Below are positions 61,244 to 64,000 of a stretch of 64,000 nucleotides of DNA, in pieces; position 1 is the first letter of the stretch, and every line of letters starts with the position of its first letter. The position numbers were made by a program, and so were the translations under genes. Below the pieces are notes generated by a model. The model did no database searches, had not been told where the DNA came from, and worked only from the letters and a program-made list of their open reading frames with translations. Origin of the DNA: Photobacterium kagoshimensis (GTDB lineage Bacteria > Pseudomonadota > Gammaproteobacteria > Enterobacterales > Vibrionaceae); the NCBI RefSeq assembly GCF_050337045.1, contig NZ_JAKJSO010000018.1:1-64000 (forward strand), given 5' to 3'.

Positions 61244-61987
61244 ATGAAAAAGATTGTACTCGCCTCAATGATTGGCTTAGGTCTTGGCTTATCTTCTGCT
61301 CAAGCAGCTGCACAGCAAGAAATTAAATTCGTTATGGAAGCCACCTACGCACCGTTTGAATACGTCGATGCCAATAATGAAATTCAAGGATTTGATGTTG
61401 ATTTGGCTAACGCACTTTGTAAAGAGATTGACGCTAAATGTAGTTTTCATAACCAACCTTTCGATAGCCTCATTCCTGCTCTTAAATTCCGTCGTTACGA
61501 TGCTGCTATTTCAGGTATTGATATCACCGAGCAACGTCAGCAACAAGTGAGCTTCACGGATGCGTATTACGATAATGCTGCTGCATTTGTCGCACTAGCA
61601 GGGAAAATTAGCGATCAGGCAGCGCTAGCAGGCAAGCGTATCGGAGTACAAAATGGTTCTACGCACCAAAGCTATCTGATTGATCAAATGTCAGGTGTAA
61701 CAGCAGTCCCCTACGCAAGCTACCAAGATGCGTTCATTGATATGCAAAACGGTCGTATTGATTCGGTATTTGGCGACACAGCGGTTGTTGCTGAATGGTT
61801 TGAGAAAAACGACAAGCTTGCATTTGTTGGCCAACCAGTAACGAACGCAAAATACTTCGGTAATGGTTTTGGTATCGCAGTAAATAAAGATAACCAAGCC
61901 TTGGTTGATCAACTAAACCAAGCGCTGAAAACAGTAAAAAGTAATGGCCAATACCAAGCCATTTTCGATAAATACTTCGCGAAGTAA
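61244..61987 (+). CDS. artI: Periplasmic arginine-binding protein (ArtI/ArtJ type)
   Basis: A 247-residue class II solute-binding protein with a signal peptide cleaved after 'SSAQA' (~residue 20). The ligand-binding folds are seen as 'FVMEATYAPFEYVDANNEIQGFDVDLANALCKEIDAKCSFHNQPFDSLIPALKFRRYDAAISGIDIT', typical of arginine/lysine/ornithine binders, and 'GKRIGVQNGSTHQSYL'. The two cysteines (~65, ~71) probably form the conserved disulfide of this group. An ACGGAG ribosome site precedes the ATG. Specificity for arginine is inferred from the operon. Confidence 0.87.
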   Translation: MKKIVLASMIGLGLGLSSAQAAAQQEIKFVMEATYAPFEYVDANNEIQGFDVDLANALCKEIDAKCSFHNQPFDSLIPALKFRRYDAAISGIDITEQRQQQVSFTDAYYDNAAAFVALAGKISDQAALAGKRIGVQNGSTHQSYLIDQMSGVTAVPYASYQDAFIDMQNGRIDSVFGDTAVVAEWFEKNDKLAFVGQPVTNAKYFGNGFGIAVNKDNQALVDQLNQALKTVKSNGQYQAIFDKYFAK

Positions 61988-61998
61988 TAGGTGTTGAT

Positions 61999-62694
61999 AT
62001 GTTAGTACCTGAATTTCTCTCGGGATATAGCGCAGCCCTACTTTCGGCAGGTTGGGTAACCATCAAGCTGTCATTGGTTAGCGTACTCGTCGGCTTGGTA
62101 TTAGCAGTCATGTTTGCAGGTGGTGAAATGTCTCGCCACCGCTTTATCGCTTGGCCAACGACAGCCTTAGTAACGGTATTGCGCGGCTTACCTGAATTGT
62201 TAGTAGTCTTGTTTATCTTTTTTGGCTCAACCCAAATCTTATTTTTACTGACAGATCAATATATTGAAGTCAGCCCTTTTATCTCTGGTGTTATCGCTTT
62301 ATCGCTTATCTTTGCAGCTTATGCATCACAAACATTGCGTGGGGCATTAAAAGCAGTACCTGTAGGTCAACGTGAAGCTTACCGCGCATTAGGCATGCAC
62401 CCGCTTCATGGTTTTATTCGGATTGTACTGCCGCAGGCAATACGCCACGCCTTACCCGGTTTGACCAACCAATGGCTCGTGTTACTCAAAGATACAGCAC
62501 TGGTTTCTTTGATCGGTGTAACTGATCTGTTGAAACAAGCGCAATTAACTTCTGCCGCCACACACGAAAGTTTTACTTGGTATGCCGCTGCCGCTGCCAT
62601 TTATCTTATCATCACGTTAATCACACAACGTGTCGTTAAACAATTAGACAATAAATTTAGTGCACAGGGCTTTTCACAAGGAGTTAAAGCATGA
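61999..62694 (+). CDS. artQ: Arginine ABC transporter permease ArtQ
   Basis: A 231-residue inner-membrane permease of the HisMQ family with about five helices. It contains 'TVLRGLPELLVVLFIFFG' and the EAA loop 'GQREAYRALGMHPLHGFIRIVLPQAIRHALPGLTNQWLVLLKDTALVSLIGV'. It starts eleven bases after the binding-protein stop, and its stop overlaps the next start by four bases (ATGA). Confidence 0.88.
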   Translation: MLVPEFLSGYSAALLSAGWVTIKLSLVSVLVGLVLAVMFAGGEMSRHRFIAWPTTALVTVLRGLPELLVVLFIFFGSTQILFLLTDQYIEVSPFISGVIALSLIFAAYASQTLRGALKAVPVGQREAYRALGMHPLHGFIRIVLPQAIRHALPGLTNQWLVLLKDTALVSLIGVTDLLKQAQLTSAATHESFTWYAAAAAIYLIITLITQRVVKQLDNKFSAQGFSQGVKA

Positions 62695-63359
62695 ATGAAC
62701 AACACATGTGGCAACTCGCAGATGGGTTATTAACCAGTCTTGAACTAACGGCCGTGTCTTTAGTCGTGGGTTGCCTTTTGGCTATTTTGATGACCATCAC
62801 ACTCATTGCTAGAACACCCGTAGTGCATTGGATAAGTCGCGCTATTATTACCCTGTTCACAGGTACGCCTCTACTGGTACAAATATTCTTGATCTATTAC
62901 GGTCCAGGTCAATTTGATGCTATCCGTGAAAGCATTGCATGGCACTGGTTAAGCCAACCATGGTTTTGCGCCATGTTAGCCCTAGCTTTAAATACTGCCG
63001 CCTATAGTACCCAACTTTTCCATGGCGCCTTTAAAGCGATTCCTCACGGGCAGTGGGAAGCATGCAAAGCACTAGGAATGGAGAAGCTCGCGACACTCGG
63101 TGTGCTCTTACCCTACGCAATCCGCCGTGCTATTCCAGCCTACTCCAACGAAGTGATCTTGGTTTTTAAGGGCACATCACTGGCAAGTACTATTACCATC
63201 ATGGATCTCATGGGCTATGCGCAGCGTATTAATGCTCAAACTTATGATACTTTGACCGTGTTTGGTTTAGCGGGAGCATTTTATTTAACCGTTAATGGCA
63301 TTTTAACGCTTATTTTCCGCCAAGTAGAAAAGCGTGCCCTCGCTTTTGAAACGGCATAA
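62691..63359 (+). CDS. artM: Arginine ABC transporter permease ArtM
   Basis: A 222-residue partner permease of the HisMQ family. 'ITLFTGTPLLVQIFLIYYGPGQF' and the EAA loop 'GQWEACKALGMEKLATLGVLLPYAIRRAIPAYSNEVILVFKGTSLASTITIMDL' mark it as ArtM. AAGGAG precedes the ATG and the start overlaps artQ, so the two permeases are made together. It is last in the operon; the terminator downstream is unclear. Confidence 0.88.
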   Translation: MNEQHMWQLADGLLTSLELTAVSLVVGCLLAILMTITLIARTPVVHWISRAIITLFTGTPLLVQIFLIYYGPGQFDAIRESIAWHWLSQPWFCAMLALALNTAAYSTQLFHGAFKAIPHGQWEACKALGMEKLATLGVLLPYAIRRAIPAYSNEVILVFKGTSLASTITIMDLMGYAQRINAQTYDTLTVFGLAGAFYLTVNGILTLIFRQVEKRALAFETA

Positions 63360-63711
63360 AACCATTACCGTAAACTGCTATTTTTAGCGCTTTAGCCTGA
63401 GCAGCATCCATTGGGTGCTCGCTCAATCATTTAGAGCTTTCACCCTAGCCCTTCCCATCTCTATTCTCTTATCTATCCCCCCTAAAAAAACGTCATTTAA
63501 AACACCTTTCTAATCGATTTTATTATTACATTTCATTCTATTAGTAACACAAGCTGTCTTTTTCATGACCTTGCTCGCATTTACATACCCTCGTGGGATA
63601 ACAAAGAATCCCTACATCACATAAATACATATCAGCACACATTTATATGAAACCAATATCACCAAATGTCTATAATCAATAAAGCTTTAGTATTTTTTTC
63701 ATGGACGATAT
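63360..63711. other. Intergenic region after artM
   Basis: About 350 bases. An imperfect hairpin (GAGCAGCATCC / GGTGCTCGCTC, around 63398-63426) lies near the left end without a T run. No gene is seen. Confidence 0.4.
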
Positions 63712-64000
63712 ATGAAAGCAGCCTTATTACGCTTTTTAGCACTACTACTGCCGTTACTCATCATCACCACAACGATCACTTTGTATATCTATAACGAAGA
63801 CATACAGCAGCTTGAACAAGGGATCAAAGACAGAGAGTTAGGCAGACAGCAATCCTCAATGCAGATGACACAACTGCACTTTAGCCCTATTGTGAGCGAT
63901 TTGCAGCTGTTAGCGCTTAAAGTAAAAGATCTAAACATAAGCAGTACGCTTTCTTCTGATGAAAAACACATCATTACCGAAGACTTTAAACGCATTATCG
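63712..64000 (+). CDS. N-terminal part of a membrane-anchored sensor-like protein (cut by window end)
   Basis: The first 96 codons of a gene running off the right edge. 'KAALLRFLALLLPLLIITTTITLYIY' is an uncleaved signal-anchor helix, followed by a charged helical region ('EDIQQLEQGIKDRELGRQQSSMQ') and 'FSPIVSDLQLLALKVKDL'. This layout is usual for the periplasmic sensory part of GGDEF proteins, histidine kinases or chemoreceptors, but no output domain is within view. The upstream ATG at 63701 runs into a stop after four codons, so 63712 is the likely start. Confidence 0.55.
   Translation, partial: MKAALLRFLALLLPLLIITTTITLYIYNEDIQQLEQGIKDRELGRQQSSMQMTQLHFSPIVSDLQLLALKVKDLNISSTLSSDEKHIITEDFKRII

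Noticed and set aside
1..64000. CRISPR arrays, rRNA, tRNA, prophage or intact transposons
   Set aside because: Scanned by eye on both strands; no regular short repeats with spacers, no tRNA cloverleaf with a T-loop, no rRNA core and no transposase or phage structural genes were found.

Overview
The window looks like chromosomal DNA of a marine gammaproteobacterium of the family Vibrionaceae, most likely Photobacterium. Supporting points are the hutWXZ / tonB-exbB-exbD-hutBCD heme cluster, a purR-tfoY pair with a c-di-GMP-I riboswitch almost identical in plan to the Vibrio cholerae Vc2 element, a PanP-type aspartate decarboxylase, a torR/torC/torA/torD anaerobic respiration locus, and moderate GC content. 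I see no rRNA, tRNA, CRISPR array, intact transposase, prophage or integron array. Genus-level assignment is inference.

Layout. 1-2.97 kb: a rearranged patch with two tandem copies of a secreted Sel1-repeat gene, flanked by near-identical 117-bp direct repeats that carry the hutA terminator, with an IS-like end remnant between the copies and the tail of a broken gene on the right. 2.97-5.3 kb: TonB-dependent heme receptor hutA with a Fur-box-like operator. 5.5-20.5 kb: mostly housekeeping genes: rplY with a structured leader, a DUF1289 protein, polB (DNA polymerase II), a nucleotidyltransferase-like protein, a membrane EAL phosphodiesterase, a YciU-type DNA mimic, emrD, ribA, an S33 peptidase, a manganese-dependent pyrophosphatase, a patatin-like lipase, a 29-residue YnhF-family membrane peptide and an outer-membrane barrel. 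20.9-26.1 kb: an NSS-family sodium symporter with its 33-residue MetS-like small subunit, two envelope proteins and panP.

26.6-32.1 kb: TMAO respiration. torR is divergent from torC-torA. torD lies beyond a terminator with its own upstream region. The word TATTCACAT is shared by both control regions, suggesting TorR input at both. 33.8-38.2 kb: an RND efflux adaptor and pump. 38.3-46.1 kb: heme utilisation. hutW-hutX-hutZ (heme breakdown and handling) is divergent from tonB-exbB-exbD-hutB-hutC-hutD (energy transduction and inner-membrane import), with a Fur-box-like site between them. Together with hutA, 33 kb away, this gives a full outer-membrane-to-cytoplasm heme route.

46.4-48.5 kb: purR, then the c-di-GMP riboswitch and tfoY. 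49.4-56.5 kb: a ynj-type operon (ynjA, a TMEM64-flavin disulfide reductase fusion, ynjB, ynjC, ynjD, ynjF). It matches the E. coli ynjABCDEF plan, except that a membrane-anchored oxidoreductase is present and no ynjE is seen. 56.7-57.7 kb: a MarR regulator with an azoreductase-like flavoprotein. 57.8-60.0 kb: punR/punC, divergent regulator and purine nucleoside exporter. 60.4-63.4 kb: an arginine-type ABC importer, artP-I-Q-M, with two candidate ARG boxes. The right edge cuts a gene for a membrane-anchored protein.

No clearly new multi-gene system is evident. The observations most worth a second look are the sel1/hutA rearrangement, the ynj operon with its fusion protein, the torD control region and several unexplained perfect inverted repeats.
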